The notes under the pieces were generated by a model. That model did not search any database. It was given only the letters and a program-made list of their open reading frames with translations, and had not been told where the DNA came from. This document shows, in pieces, positions 18,466-26,517 of a stretch of 64,000 nucleotides of DNA (its first letter is position 1; each line of letters begins with the position of its first letter). The position numbers were made by a program, and so were the translations under genes. The stretch is from an uncultured Holophagaceae bacterium (GTDB lineage: Bacteria; Acidobacteriota; Holophagae; Holophagales; Holophagaceae), in NCBI GenBank assembly GCA_903857495.1, contig CAIOFF010000011.1, forward strand, positions 1 to 64,000. Reading direction: 5' to 3'.

Positions 18466-19734
18466 ATGACCCGACCCAGCTCCGACATCTCGCTCACCTG
18501 GCTGCTGCGCCTGCGGTGGATCACCGTGGCCGCACAGACGGCCGCCATCCTGGTGTCCCTGCGCCTGCTGCCGGGCGAGCTGGCCCCGCTGCCGCTGCTG
18601 GGCCTGGTGGCCCTGGGCGCCCTCAGCAACCTGTTCCTGCAGCTGCGGCTGCGGCTGCGGTCGGCGGTGCACCCTTCGCTGCCGGGGCTGGTGCTGGGCC
18701 TGGACATCCTGCTGCTCACGGGCCTGCTCTACCTCAGCGGGGGGGCCGCCAATCCCTTCACGGCCATCTACCTCGTGCACGTCACCCTGGCGGCTGTGGT
18801 CATGCGGGGCGTCTGGGCCTGGGCCCTGGGCGCCCTGGCCATCGCAGGATTCGGCCTGCTCTTCTTCTGGAGTGTGCACGTCCACTCCCTGGCCCACATG
18901 GACCACGGCGAGGGGGGCATCTCCCTGCACCTGATCGGCATGTGGGTGGCCTTCGCCATCACGGCCGGACTCATCGCGGCCTTCGTGGGCCGGGTCACCG
19001 AGGCGCTCCGGCAGCGAGACGAAGAGCTGGCCGCCTTGCGGGACCTCACCGCCCGGCAGGCGCGGCTAGCGGCCCTCACCACCCTGGCCGCAGGCGTGGC
19101 CCACGAGCTGGGCACCCCCCTGGGCACCATCGCCATCGCGGCGAAGGAGCTCCAGCGGGCTGCGGAGGCCCTGGGCCTGGTGGACGGCGACATCCCCCAG
19201 GACGCGGCGCTCATCCGCTCGGAGGTGGACCGCTGTCGCCGGATCCTCGACCAGCTGGCGGATCCCAGCGGGACCAGCCTGGGCGAGGACTTCCGGGACC
19301 TGGCCTGGTCCGAGCTGGAGGCAGACCTGCTGGAGGGCGTGGCGCCCGAAGATCGCGCCCGCCTGGCCTTCGACTGGCCCCCGGAAGCCTGCGGCGCCAT
19401 GCCCCGGCGCGGCCTGGCGCGGGCCCTGCGCGCCGTGGTGGCCAACGCCCTGGAGGCCACGACGCGGCCCGGGCAGGTGCGTGTCTGCGCCCGCCGGGGG
19501 CCCGGGCGCTGGCAGGTGGAGATCCTCGACCAGGGCTGCGGCATGAGCGCGGAGGTGCTGGCGCGGGTGGGCGAGCCCTTCTTCAGCACCAAGCCCACGG
19601 GCTCCGGCATGGGCCTGGGGCTGTTTCTGGCCCGCACCTTCGCGGAGCAGCTCGGCGGCGAGCTACGGGTGGCGTCGGCCGCCGGCAGCGGCACCACCGT
19701 GCTGATGGCTTGGCCAACCGTGCCTCATGCCTGA
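18466..19734 (+). CDS. regB: RegB/PrrB-like redox sensor histidine kinase
   Basis: 422 residues. About six membrane segments (residues 12-175) contain GGAANPF (92-98), matching the GGxxNPF quinone-binding motif of RegB. The H box is AAGVAHELGTPLG with phospho-acceptor His213. Cys257 in DRCRRIL corresponds in position to the redox-active cysteine of Rhodobacter RegB. The ATP-binding part has VVANALEA, DQGCGMS and GSGMGLGLFLA. The stop overlaps the start of the RegA-like regulator by 8 bp. In Proteobacteria this pair adjusts respiration and energy genes to quinone-pool redox state; the same role here is inferred from the motifs. A RegA-like site upstream suggests autoregulation. Confidence 0.88.
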   Translation: MTRPSSDISLTWLLRLRWITVAAQTAAILVSLRLLPGELAPLPLLGLVALGALSNLFLQLRLRLRSAVHPSLPGLVLGLDILLLTGLLYLSGGAANPFTAIYLVHVTLAAVVMRGVWAWALGALAIAGFGLLFFWSVHVHSLAHMDHGEGGISLHLIGMWVAFAITAGLIAAFVGRVTEALRQRDEELAALRDLTARQARLAALTTLAAGVAHELGTPLGTIAIAAKELQRAAEALGLVDGDIPQDAALIRSEVDRCRRILDQLADPSGTSLGEDFRDLAWSELEADLLEGVAPEDRARLAFDWPPEACGAMPRRGLARALRAVVANALEATTRPGQVRVCARRGPGRWQVEILDQGCGMSAEVLARVGEPFFSTKPTGSGMGLGLFLARTFAEQLGGELRVASAAGSGTTVLMAWPTVPHA

Positions 19735-20263
19735 GACCCAGCCCTCTCTGCTCTTGGTGGACGATGATGCCGTCTACCGCGACCGTCTGGCCAAGGCCCT
19801 CGCCGCCCGGGGCTATGAGGTCCGCACCGCCGCGGACGCCGCCGAGGCGGTGGCGATGGCGGAAGCGGACAGCCCGGAGCTGGCGGTCCTCGATCTCCGG
19901 ATGCCCGGGGACTCAGGCCTGGAGCTGCTGCGCCGGCTCAAGGCCATCGACCCCACCACCCGGGTGCTCATGCTCACGGGCTACGGCAGCATCGCCACGG
20001 CCCTGGAGGCCGTCCGAATGGGGGCGGTGCACTACCTCACCAAGCCCGCGGATGTGGACGAGATCCTGGCGGCCTTCGACCCCGAGGCCCCCCGCGCCGA
20101 GGCGGTGGACCTGGAGACGCCCTCCCTGGCCCGGGTGGAGTGGGAGCACCTGCAGCGGGTGCTGTCGGACTGCGAAGGCAACCTCAGCGAGGCCGCGCGC
20201 CGGCTGGGCATGCACCGGCGCAGCCTGCAACGGAAGGCGGACCGGCGGCGGCCCCTGAAGTAG
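19727..20263 (+). CDS. regA: RegA/PrrA-like response regulator
   Basis: 178 residues, the usual size of ActR/PrrA/RegA regulators. The receiver domain has VDDD at the N-terminus, phospho-acceptor Asp56 in AVLDLRMPG, and LTGYGSIATALEAVRMGA, the alpha4 block typical of the family. A short linker leads to a Fis-type helix-turn-helix at the C-terminus (CEGNLSEAARRLGMHRRSLQ), also as in RegA. It overlaps the RegB-like kinase gene by 8 bp. Matching 19-bp sites upstream of regB and of the next gene are its most likely local targets. Confidence 0.9.
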   Translation: MPETQPSLLLVDDDAVYRDRLAKALAARGYEVRTAADAAEAVAMAEADSPELAVLDLRMPGDSGLELLRRLKAIDPTTRVLMLTGYGSIATALEAVRMGAVHYLTKPADVDEILAAFDPEAPRAEAVDLETPSLARVEWEHLQRVLSDCEGNLSEAARRLGMHRRSLQRKADRRRPLK

Positions 20264-20275
20264 GGGGGCGGATCG

Positions 20276-20294
20276 CTGCGACAAAGTGACGCAG
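20276..20294. promoter_or_regulatory. Second RegA/PrrA-like operator, before the barrel-protein gene
   Basis: CTGCGACAAAGTGACGCAG, GCGAC-N5-GACGC, identical to the site before regB except for its three central bases. It lies 12 bp after the RegA stop and 55 bp before the barrel-protein start. A separate palindrome, GGACACCCGTGTCC, follows at 20295-20308. Confidence 0.6.
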
Positions 20295-20349
20295 GGACAC
20301 CCGTGTCCGGACAGACATCCTAGGAGTAGACCCGCTTCTGGAGTGCCCG

Positions 20350-21312
20350 ATGACCCGCCCCTGCCGCCTGAATCTGATGCCGCTCCTGACCCTCCTCCTG
20401 GCCGCCGCGCCGGCAGCCCAGGCCTGCGGCGCCTGCGGCTGCACCCTGAACTCGGACTGGGCCAGCCAGGGCTACGCGCTCAAGCCCGGCCTGCGCTTCG
20501 ATCTCCGCCAGGACTACTTCAACCAGGACCAGCTGCGTGCGGGCACTCGGTCCGTGGGCCGGGGCGCCTTCGACTTCCCCAATGACCAGGAGATCCAGGA
20601 GAAGACCCTCAACCGCAACACGACGCTGACCCTGGACTACAGCCCGACCGTGGACTGGGGCGTGGCCCTGGTGGTGCCGAGCTTCAGCCGCTACCACGTC
20701 ACGATCGCCGAGGGGGATGCCGAGCCCTCCTTCTCCCGAGCCAGCGGCCTTGGGGATGTCCGGGTGCTGGGCCGCTACCAGGGCTTCACCGACGATCACT
20801 CCTTCGGCGTGCAGCTCGGCGTGAAGCTGCCCACAGGCGGCACGAAGCAGACCTTCAGCGCCGGGGCCCAGGCCGGGGAGGCCCTGGACCGCGGGCTGCA
20901 GCTGGGCACCGGCACCACGGACCTGCTCTTCGGGGTCTACGCCTTCGGCAGTCTCGGAGAGAACTGGGGCTGCTTTGGGCAGGTGCTGTTCCAGAAGCCC
21001 CTGGCGGAGAAGGACGGCTTCAAGCCCGGGGATGGCCTGAACGCCAACTTCGGCGTCCGCTATACGGGCTTCGCCGGGGTGGCTCCCCACCTGCAGGTGA
21101 ATGTGCGGGCCGAGCAGCGCGAGGCTGGCGTCAACGCCGACGTGGCCAACAGCGGTGCGACCCTGGCCTACCTCAGCCCCGGCGTGACCGTGGAGGTGAC
21201 CCGCGCCCTGCAGGTCTACGTCTTCGCCCAGGTGCCCCTGGCCCAGCGGGTGAACGGCCTGCAGCTCGAGCCCCGGTGGAGCGCATCCCTAGGGATGCAC
21301 TGGAGCTTCTGA
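20350..21312 (+). CDS. Outer-membrane beta-barrel protein with Cys-rich N-terminus
   Basis: 320 residues, start supported by CTGGAG 6 nt upstream. A signal peptide (LLTLLLAAAPAAQA) is followed at once by CGACGC, a tight cysteine cluster that could bind metal. The rest alternates hydrophobic and polar residues as in a transmembrane beta barrel (TLTLDYSPTVDWGVALVVPS, FGVQLGVKLPTGG) and ends with Phe (GMHWSF), the usual signal for BAM insertion. The KLPTGG strand resembles transporter/porin-like families of the MetA-phenol type. It follows the RegBA-like genes by 86 bp and carries its own copy of the RegA-like site, so it may be a redox-regulated porin. Substrate unknown. Confidence 0.75.
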   Translation: MTRPCRLNLMPLLTLLLAAAPAAQACGACGCTLNSDWASQGYALKPGLRFDLRQDYFNQDQLRAGTRSVGRGAFDFPNDQEIQEKTLNRNTTLTLDYSPTVDWGVALVVPSFSRYHVTIAEGDAEPSFSRASGLGDVRVLGRYQGFTDDHSFGVQLGVKLPTGGTKQTFSAGAQAGEALDRGLQLGTGTTDLLFGVYAFGSLGENWGCFGQVLFQKPLAEKDGFKPGDGLNANFGVRYTGFAGVAPHLQVNVRAEQREAGVNADVANSGATLAYLSPGVTVEVTRALQVYVFAQVPLAQRVNGLQLEPRWSASLGMHWSF

Positions 21313-21328
21313 ACGGAGGTGGAAACAT

Positions 21329-21358
21329 CGGAATTTCCTTGTAGAATCAAGGGTTCCG
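21329..21358. promoter_or_regulatory. Imperfect palindrome and possible -10 element before leuS
   Basis: CGGAATTTCCTTG and CAAGGGTTCCG flank TAGAAT (21342-21347), a plausible -10 box, in the 59-bp gap before leuS. The structure could instead be a weak terminator for the barrel gene. No good -35 was seen at 17 bp. Confidence 0.3.
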
Positions 21359-21371
21359 ATGGAGTTTCGCC

Positions 21372-23798
21372 ATGCCGTTCCAGCCCCTGACCCAGGAACC
21401 CGAGATCCAGCGCCGCTGGCTCGAGACCGGCGCCTTCCGCGCCAAGCGGGCCAGCGAGCTGCTGCCGGGCTCCAAGACCTTCTACATGCTGGTGATGCTG
21501 CCCTATCCCAGCGGCCGCATCCACATGGGCCACGTCCGCAACTACACCCTGGGCGACGTCACCGCCCGCTTCCGCCGCATGCGCGGCTATGAGGTCATGC
21601 ACCCCCTGGGCTGGGACAGCTTCGGCCTGCCCGCGGAGAACGCCGCCATCAAGAACGGCATCCACCCCGCCATCTGGACCCGCGCCAACATCGAGGAGAT
21701 GAAGGGCCAGATCCGGAAGATGGGCATCAGCTACGACTGGGATCGCGAGGTCGCCAGCTTCCAGGACGACTACTACCGCTGGAACCAGTGGCTGTTCCTC
21801 AAGATGTGGGAGCGGGGCGACGTCTTTCGCGCCAACCGCACCGTGAACTGGTGCGAGGCCCTGGGCACCGTGCTGGCCAACGAGCAGGTGGTGGACGGCA
21901 AGGACGAGCGCACGGGCCACCCCGTGACCCAGAAGCCCCTGGAGCAGTACTTCTTCAAGACCACCAAGTACGCCGACGAGCTGCTGGCCTGCATGGACGG
22001 GCTGGACTGGCCCGAGAACGTGAAGACCATGCAGCGGCACTGGATCGGCCGCTCCGAGGGCGCGCGCATGGCCTTCGACCTGGACAGCGGCGAGCAGGTG
22101 GAGGTGTTCACCACCCGCCTGGACACCCTCTGCGGCGTGACCTTCATGGCCCTCAGCACCGAGCACCCGGTCATCGAGCAGGCTGCGGCGTCTGATCCCG
22201 GCCTCAAGGCCTTCTGCGACCAGGTGGCTGCCCTGAGCCGCGAGGAGCGCCTCACCAGCGACGAGAAGCTGGGCCACCGCACGCTGGTCTCGGCCATCCA
22301 TCCCTTCACTGGCGAGAAGGTGCCGGTCTTCGCCGCCAACTACGTGCTCATGGACTACGGCACCGGCGCGGTCATGGGCGTGCCCGCCCACGACGAGCGC
22401 GACTTTGAGTTCGCCCAGAAGTACGGCCTGGCCATCCCCAAGGTCATCGAGTCCGAGTCCGCCTGGGACCTGGGCACCCTGGTGAACAGCGGCGAGTTCA
22501 CGGGCATGAAGAGCGAAGAGGCTGTCACTGCCATGATCGCCAAGCTGGGTGACCGCGCCGAGCGCACCACCACCTACAAGCTCAAGGACTGGGGTCTCAG
22601 CCGCCAGCGCTACTGGGGCACGCCCATTCCAACTGTCCACTGCCAAGATTGCGGCGTGGTCCCCGAGAAGCCCGAGAACCTGCCCGTGCGCCTGCCCGAG
22701 GACGTGGCCTTCACCGGTGTCGGCCCCTCCCCGCTGACGACCTGCTCTTCCTTCTTGGACACGCCGTGTCCAAGCTGTGGGAAGCCCGCCCGCCGCGAGA
22801 CGGACACCATGGATACCTTCGTGGATAGCAGCTGGTATTGGCTGCGCTACCTGGATCCCAAGAACACGGAGCTGCCCTTCGCCAAGGCCGAGTGTGACGC
22901 CTGGAGTCCCGTGGACCTCTACGTGGGCGGCATCGAGCACGCCACCATGCACCTCATCTACGCCCGCTACTTCTACAAAGTTCTGCGCGACCTGGGCCTG
23001 GCCAGCGGCCCTGAGCCCTTCAAGAAGCTCATCTGCCAGGGCATGGTGCTGAAGGACGGCTCGAAGATGAGCAAGTCCAAGGGCAACATCGTGGACCCCG
23101 ACGAAGTGATCTCGAGGTACGGCGCGGATGCGCTGCGCCTCTTCATGATCTTCGCGGCGCCCATCGAGAAGGAGATCGACTGGACCGGCTTCGAAGGCAT
23201 CGAGGGCGCCACCCGCTTCCTCAAGCGCCTCGGCCGTATGGTGGATGATCACAAGCTCACGGCCGACCCGCTGCCCGCCAAGGAGCAGCTGAGCGCCGAG
23301 GAGAAGACCCTGCTGATCAAGCTCAACCAGACCATCGCCCGCCTGACGGACGACCTGGAGCGGCGCTACCAGTTCAACACCGTGGTCTCGGGGCTCATGG
23401 AGCTGTCCAACGCCCTGGCGGACCTGCCGGCGGACGCCCCGCACCGCGGGGCTGTCCTGCAATACGCTCTGGAGGCCTTCGTTCGCATGCTGTCGCCTGT
23501 GGCCCCGCACGTGGCCGAGCAGCTCTGGTCCCAGCTGGGCAAGGCGGGCCTCTGCATGCAGGCCACCTGGCCCGAGGCCGATGCCGCCTACCTCCAGTCC
23601 GACGAGGTGCTGGTGGTGGTGCAGGTGAACGGCAAGGTGCGCGGCCGCATCACCGTGCCCGCCACGGCCACCGAGGACCAGCGCCGGGAGGCCGCCCTGG
23701 CCTGTCCCGAGGCCCAGTCCTATCTGGCCGGCAAGGAGATCATCAAGGTCGTCCTGCCCCCCGGCGGCAAGCTGGTGAGCATCGTCGTCAAAGGTTGA
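21372..23798 (+). CDS. leuS: Leucyl-tRNA synthetase
   Basis: 808 residues. This class I synthetase attaches leucine to tRNA-Leu in the cytoplasm. The HIGH signature is HMGH (residues 51-54) after MLPYPSGRI; the KMSKS signature is at 565-569. The CP1 editing domain is present (VFTTRLDTLCGVTFMALS, GVPAHDERDFEFA), and the catalytic fold includes WYWLRYLDPKN and YVGGIEHATMHL. The C-terminal anticodon-binding part and the short tail domain (VVVQVNGKVRGRI) are complete. The size is slightly below the usual 820-870. The only gene after it on this strand before pyrE is a GxxExxY gene 4 bp downstream. Confidence 0.97.
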   Translation: MPFQPLTQEPEIQRRWLETGAFRAKRASELLPGSKTFYMLVMLPYPSGRIHMGHVRNYTLGDVTARFRRMRGYEVMHPLGWDSFGLPAENAAIKNGIHPAIWTRANIEEMKGQIRKMGISYDWDREVASFQDDYYRWNQWLFLKMWERGDVFRANRTVNWCEALGTVLANEQVVDGKDERTGHPVTQKPLEQYFFKTTKYADELLACMDGLDWPENVKTMQRHWIGRSEGARMAFDLDSGEQVEVFTTRLDTLCGVTFMALSTEHPVIEQAAASDPGLKAFCDQVAALSREERLTSDEKLGHRTLVSAIHPFTGEKVPVFAANYVLMDYGTGAVMGVPAHDERDFEFAQKYGLAIPKVIESESAWDLGTLVNSGEFTGMKSEEAVTAMIAKLGDRAERTTTYKLKDWGLSRQRYWGTPIPTVHCQDCGVVPEKPENLPVRLPEDVAFTGVGPSPLTTCSSFLDTPCPSCGKPARRETDTMDTFVDSSWYWLRYLDPKNTELPFAKAECDAWSPVDLYVGGIEHATMHLIYARYFYKVLRDLGLASGPEPFKKLICQGMVLKDGSKMSKSKGNIVDPDEVISRYGADALRLFMIFAAPIEKEIDWTGFEGIEGATRFLKRLGRMVDDHKLTADPLPAKEQLSAEEKTLLIKLNQTIARLTDDLERRYQFNTVVSGLMELSNALADLPADAPHRGAVLQYALEAFVRMLSPVAPHVAEQLWSQLGKAGLCMQATWPEADAAYLQSDEVLVVVQVNGKVRGRITVPATATEDQRREAALACPEAQSYLAGKEIIKVVLPPGGKLVSIVVKG

Positions 23799-23802
23799 GT
23801 CC

Positions 23803-24189
23803 ATGGGCACCGATACGGAACCCGCCTTCGAACACGACCCGTTGACCGAGGCCGTGATCGGGTGTGTGTTTCATGTCGCCAATGGGTTGGGGGTCGGTTT
23901 CCTCGAGAAGGTCTACGAGAACGCCTTGGCTCATGCGCTCCGAAAGGTAGGCCTGGAGCTGCAACAGCAGGTCCATGTCGCGGTTCACTTCGAGGGTCAG
24001 AACGTCGGAGATTACATCGGCGACATCGTCGTCGAGGGAAGGCTGCTGCTGGAGCTGAAAGCCTGCGCGACCCTGGAGCCAGCCCACACGGCCCAGTGCC
24101 TGAACTACCTGAAGGCCACCGGAATTCCAACCTGCCTGCTCATCAACTTCGGGACACCGAAACCCCAGATCAAGCGGTTGTCGCGATGA
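23803..24189 (+). CDS. GxxExxY protein (PD-(D/E)XK nuclease-like)
   Basis: 128 residues. The defining motif GFLEKVY is at 32-38, after LTEAVIGCVFHVANGLG. A PD-(D/E)XK-type core follows: Asp74 in YIGDIVVEG and Glu84-x-Lys86 in LELKA, then YLKATGIPTCLLINFG. The family is widespread and its function is not established. It begins 4 bp after leuS, so it is probably co-transcribed, yet it looks inserted: its first codons (ATGGGCACCGATACGGAAC) resemble the repeat unit ATGAACACCGATGAAC, and 59 bp after its stop a 28-bp inverted repeat built of that unit begins. This suggests a mobile or repeat-associated cassette between leuS and pyrE. Confidence 0.88.
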   Translation: MGTDTEPAFEHDPLTEAVIGCVFHVANGLGVGFLEKVYENALAHALRKVGLELQQQVHVAVHFEGQNVGDYIGDIVVEGRLLLELKACATLEPAHTAQCLNYLKATGIPTCLLINFGTPKPQIKRLSR

Positions 24190-24248
24190 CCCGGATATTG
24201 GTTGGGGCCTCCAAGGGGAACAATGAAAGGGCAAATGCTTTTTTTAAA

Positions 24249-24365
24249 CCACCGATGAACACCGATGAACACCGATTAACTGCTGATAAAGAAAAAGGCT
24301 ATAAACACAGAATTTGTTCCTTTTTTATCATGTCTTTATCGGTGTTCATCGGTGTTCATCGGTGG
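24249..24365. repeat. 28-bp inverted repeat of tandem CACCGATGAA units
   Basis: The left arm (24249-24276) is made of tandem 10-bp ACCGATGAAC units; the right arm (24338-24365) is its exact reverse complement. The 61-bp loop holds a second, weaker pairing (GATAAAGAAAAAGG with CCTTTTTTATC). A related copy with different loop sequence but similar folding is at 54894-54999. The rest of the gap to pyrE (24366-24540) shows only a small CCGAG...CTCGG hairpin near 24389 and no clear promoter. Confidence 0.85.
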
Positions 24366-24540
24366 CTAAAAATTCTTTTCAGTAGCGCCGAGATCTTGCA
24401 CTCGGTGCGGGGTCGCAGCGCCGCTCAGCTCGCTTCCCTTGGGCCAATCTTGTTCCCGTTCCGCCTCGATACCCATCCGGGTCGAAGCTATGTTCTATTG
24501 AGCCTCTCCTTTGCGGTGGCTGTTCTTGTGGGAGCTAGCG

Positions 24541-25182
24541 ATGTCTCTGTCTGCGCGTGATCTGGCGGGTTGTCTTCTGGAGGTGGGGGCGGTGCGGCTG
24601 AAGCCGCTGGAGCCCTTCACCTGGGCGAGCGGGCTGAAGTCGCCGATCTACTGCGACAACCGGCAGCTGCTGGGCTTCCCGGTCGTCCGCGACCAGATCA
24701 TCGCGGCGCTGGTGGCTCAGGCGGCCACCTTGCAGCCCACACTCATCGCCGGCGCTGCCACCGCCGGCGTGCCCTGGGCGGCCATGGTGGCCGACCGCAT
24801 GCAGCTGCCCATGGCCTACGTGCGGCCCACGCCCAAGAACCACGGCATGGGCCGCCAGGTCGAGGGCCCCCTGGCCAAGGACCACTGCGTGGTGCTCATC
24901 GAGGACCTGATCTCCACGGGCATGTCCAGCCTGCGCTGCGCCGAGGCCCTGCGGGCCGAGGGCGCCGTGGTGCCGACCGTGCTGGCCCTCTTCAGCTACG
25001 GCCTGCCCCAGGCGGAGGCGGCCTTCACGGAGGCTGGCATCGGCCTCTCGGTGCTCAGCTCCTTCGAGGTGCTGGCGGCCGAGGCCGAGGCGCGGGGCAT
25101 CCTCGATGCCGAGGGCCAGGCGGCCCTGAAGGACTGGCGGGCCGATACCGTGGCCTGGAGCCGCGCCCGGGGCGGCGCCTAG
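24541..25182 (+). CDS. pyrE: Orotate phosphoribosyltransferase
   Basis: 213 residues from the ATG at 24541, preceded by GGGAG at 6 nt; an in-frame ATG 30 bp upstream lacks a ribosome site. The enzyme joins orotate to PRPP to make orotidine 5'-phosphate in pyrimidine synthesis. The PRPP-binding loop is VVLIEDLISTGMSS, and SGLKSPIYCDNR, AGAATAGVPWAAMVAD and YVRPTPKNHGMGRQVEG are typical PyrE blocks. It stands alone, downstream of a repeat element and convergent with lpxD. Confidence 0.95.
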   Translation: MSLSARDLAGCLLEVGAVRLKPLEPFTWASGLKSPIYCDNRQLLGFPVVRDQIIAALVAQAATLQPTLIAGAATAGVPWAAMVADRMQLPMAYVRPTPKNHGMGRQVEGPLAKDHCVVLIEDLISTGMSSLRCAEALRAEGAVVPTVLALFSYGLPQAEAAFTEAGIGLSVLSSFEVLAAEAEARGILDAEGQAALKDWRADTVAWSRARGGA

Positions 25183-25201
25183 TCTTCCCACAGGATCGAA
25201 A

Positions 25202-25283
25202 AACAGGAACCGCAGAGGCCGCAGAGGAAATTCAATAAAAGCGGTTAACCACATAGAACACAAAGGGCACAAAGAAAATCGCA
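25202..25283. repeat. Short-period intergenic repeats between pyrE and lpxD
   Basis: In the 126-bp convergent gap, AACCGCAGAGGCCGCAGAGG and, further on, ACATAGAACACAAAG and GGGCACAAAG are near-tandem copies of 8-10 bp units. They resemble the other short-period intergenic repeats at 55134-55434. No terminator hairpin is obvious here. Confidence 0.55.
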
Positions 25284-25308
25284 CCCCTTGTGTCCGTCGG
25301 CTCCCGCC

Positions 25309-26376
25309 TCAGGTCGCGGCACCTTCCAGGCTCTGCACTTTGGCTTCCAGCTCCGCGAGGCGCCGCCGCATCTCGGGCAGGTGGGCCAGGGAGCTGGTGG
25401 TCCGCAGGAACTTCTTGAGGGGCTGCAGGGGGTAGCCGCTGTAGACACCGGGCTCGGTGACGCTCTTGGTGACCGCGCTCAGGCCGCCCAGTTGGACGCC
25501 GGCGCAGACATGGACATGGTCTGTGACCGTGGTGCGGCCCCCGGTGACGCAGTGGTCGCCGATGCTGCTGGAGCCCGCCACGAAGAACCCGCCGGTGAGC
25601 AGCACGTGCTTCCCGATCTGGCAGTTGTGGGCGATGTGACAGAGGTTGTCGATCTTGGTGCCCTGGCCGATGCGGGTCGCGTCGAAGGCGGCCCGGTCGA
25701 TGGCGCAGTTGGCCTGGATCTCGACGTCATCCTCCACCACCACGATGCCGAGCTGGGGGACCTTGTGGTGCCGGTGGGCCTCGTCCTGGGCATAGGCATA
25801 GCCGTCGCTGCCAATAGTGGTGTGCGGGTGGATCACACAGCGGGCACCCACTTCGCAGCGCTGGCCCACGAAGACCAGGGCATGCAGGATGGTGTCGGCA
25901 CCCACCTTGGCATCGTCCTCGATGACACAGCCGGGGCCGATCCGCGCGCCCTTCCCGATGGTGGCGCGGCGTCCCACGAAGGCGCCGGCGGCGATGGTGG
26001 CGTCCTCCCCGATGAGGGCATCGGGCGCCACCAAGGCGCGAGGGTCCACAGGGGTCGGCTGGTCGAACTTGGCCTGGGAGTCATCGAAGTAGCGCTGCAG
26101 CACCAGGGCCATGGCCAGCTTCAGATTCGGCGCCAGCAGGAAGGCCCCGGGGGCGCCCTGGGGAATGGCCTTCTCCAGTTTCAAGGGCAGCGCAATGGCG
26201 CTGGCCCCCGCCGCCAGGGCCTGGAGGAGCATGGCCTCGTCCGCTGCGAAGACCAGGCAGCCAACCCCCGCCCGCTCCGGCGGCGTCACCCGGCTGAGGG
26301 TCGCCTGGAGGTCGCCCAGGGCTCTGGGGAACAGGTGGATCAGGTCGGCGGCGAGCTGGGCGCACTGAACAGGCAT
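25309..26376 (-). CDS. lpxD: UDP-3-O-acylglucosamine N-acyltransferase
   Basis: 355 residues from the ATG at 26376. LpxD adds the second 3-hydroxyacyl chain in lipid A synthesis, so the organism makes lipopolysaccharide-type outer membrane. After an N-terminal uridine-binding domain (about 1-105) comes a left-handed parallel beta helix of hexapeptide repeats (about 110-310: IGEDATIAAGAFVG, IGKGARIGPGCVIEDDAKVG, ...), with the catalytic His in CHIAHNCQIG. The C-terminus is a helical coiled segment. The gene is not next to other lpx or bam genes. It is divergent from the adenosyltransferase gene; the 141-bp gap shows no clear operator. Confidence 0.93.
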   Translation of the reverse strand: MPVQCAQLAADLIHLFPRALGDLQATLSRVTPPERAGVGCLVFAADEAMLLQALAAGASAIALPLKLEKAIPQGAPGAFLLAPNLKLAMALVLQRYFDDSQAKFDQPTPVDPRALVAPDALIGEDATIAAGAFVGRRATIGKGARIGPGCVIEDDAKVGADTILHALVFVGQRCEVGARCVIHPHTTIGSDGYAYAQDEAHRHHKVPQLGIVVVEDDVEIQANCAIDRAAFDATRIGQGTKIDNLCHIAHNCQIGKHVLLTGGFFVAGSSSIGDHCVTGGRTTVTDHVHVCAGVQLGGLSAVTKSVTEPGVYSGYPLQPLKKFLRTTSSLAHLPEMRRRLAELEAKVQSLEGAAT

Positions 26377-26517
26377 GGGAACCCCGTCTGGAACTGGCTG
26401 TTGGTCGCATCCATCGTAACCCGCGGACCTGCCACCGGTCCGGCATCCCTCCCACGCGAGCCACTTCCTGCCAAAATCAGGGCTGGGGTTGCCACCACAG
26501 CCCCGGGGAGTCCGACC

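Noticed and set aside
15747-20258. Very long plus-strand open frame (1503 codons) across the protease gene and regB
   Set aside because: It is the antisense shadow of the metalloprotease gene, created by high GC; no start signal, low-complexity Gly/Ala/Arg/His content and no domain.
24190-24560. Small open frames with MNTDEHR- or FIGVHRW-like peptides
   Set aside because: These are translations of the CACCGATGAA repeat itself, a known source of false gene calls.
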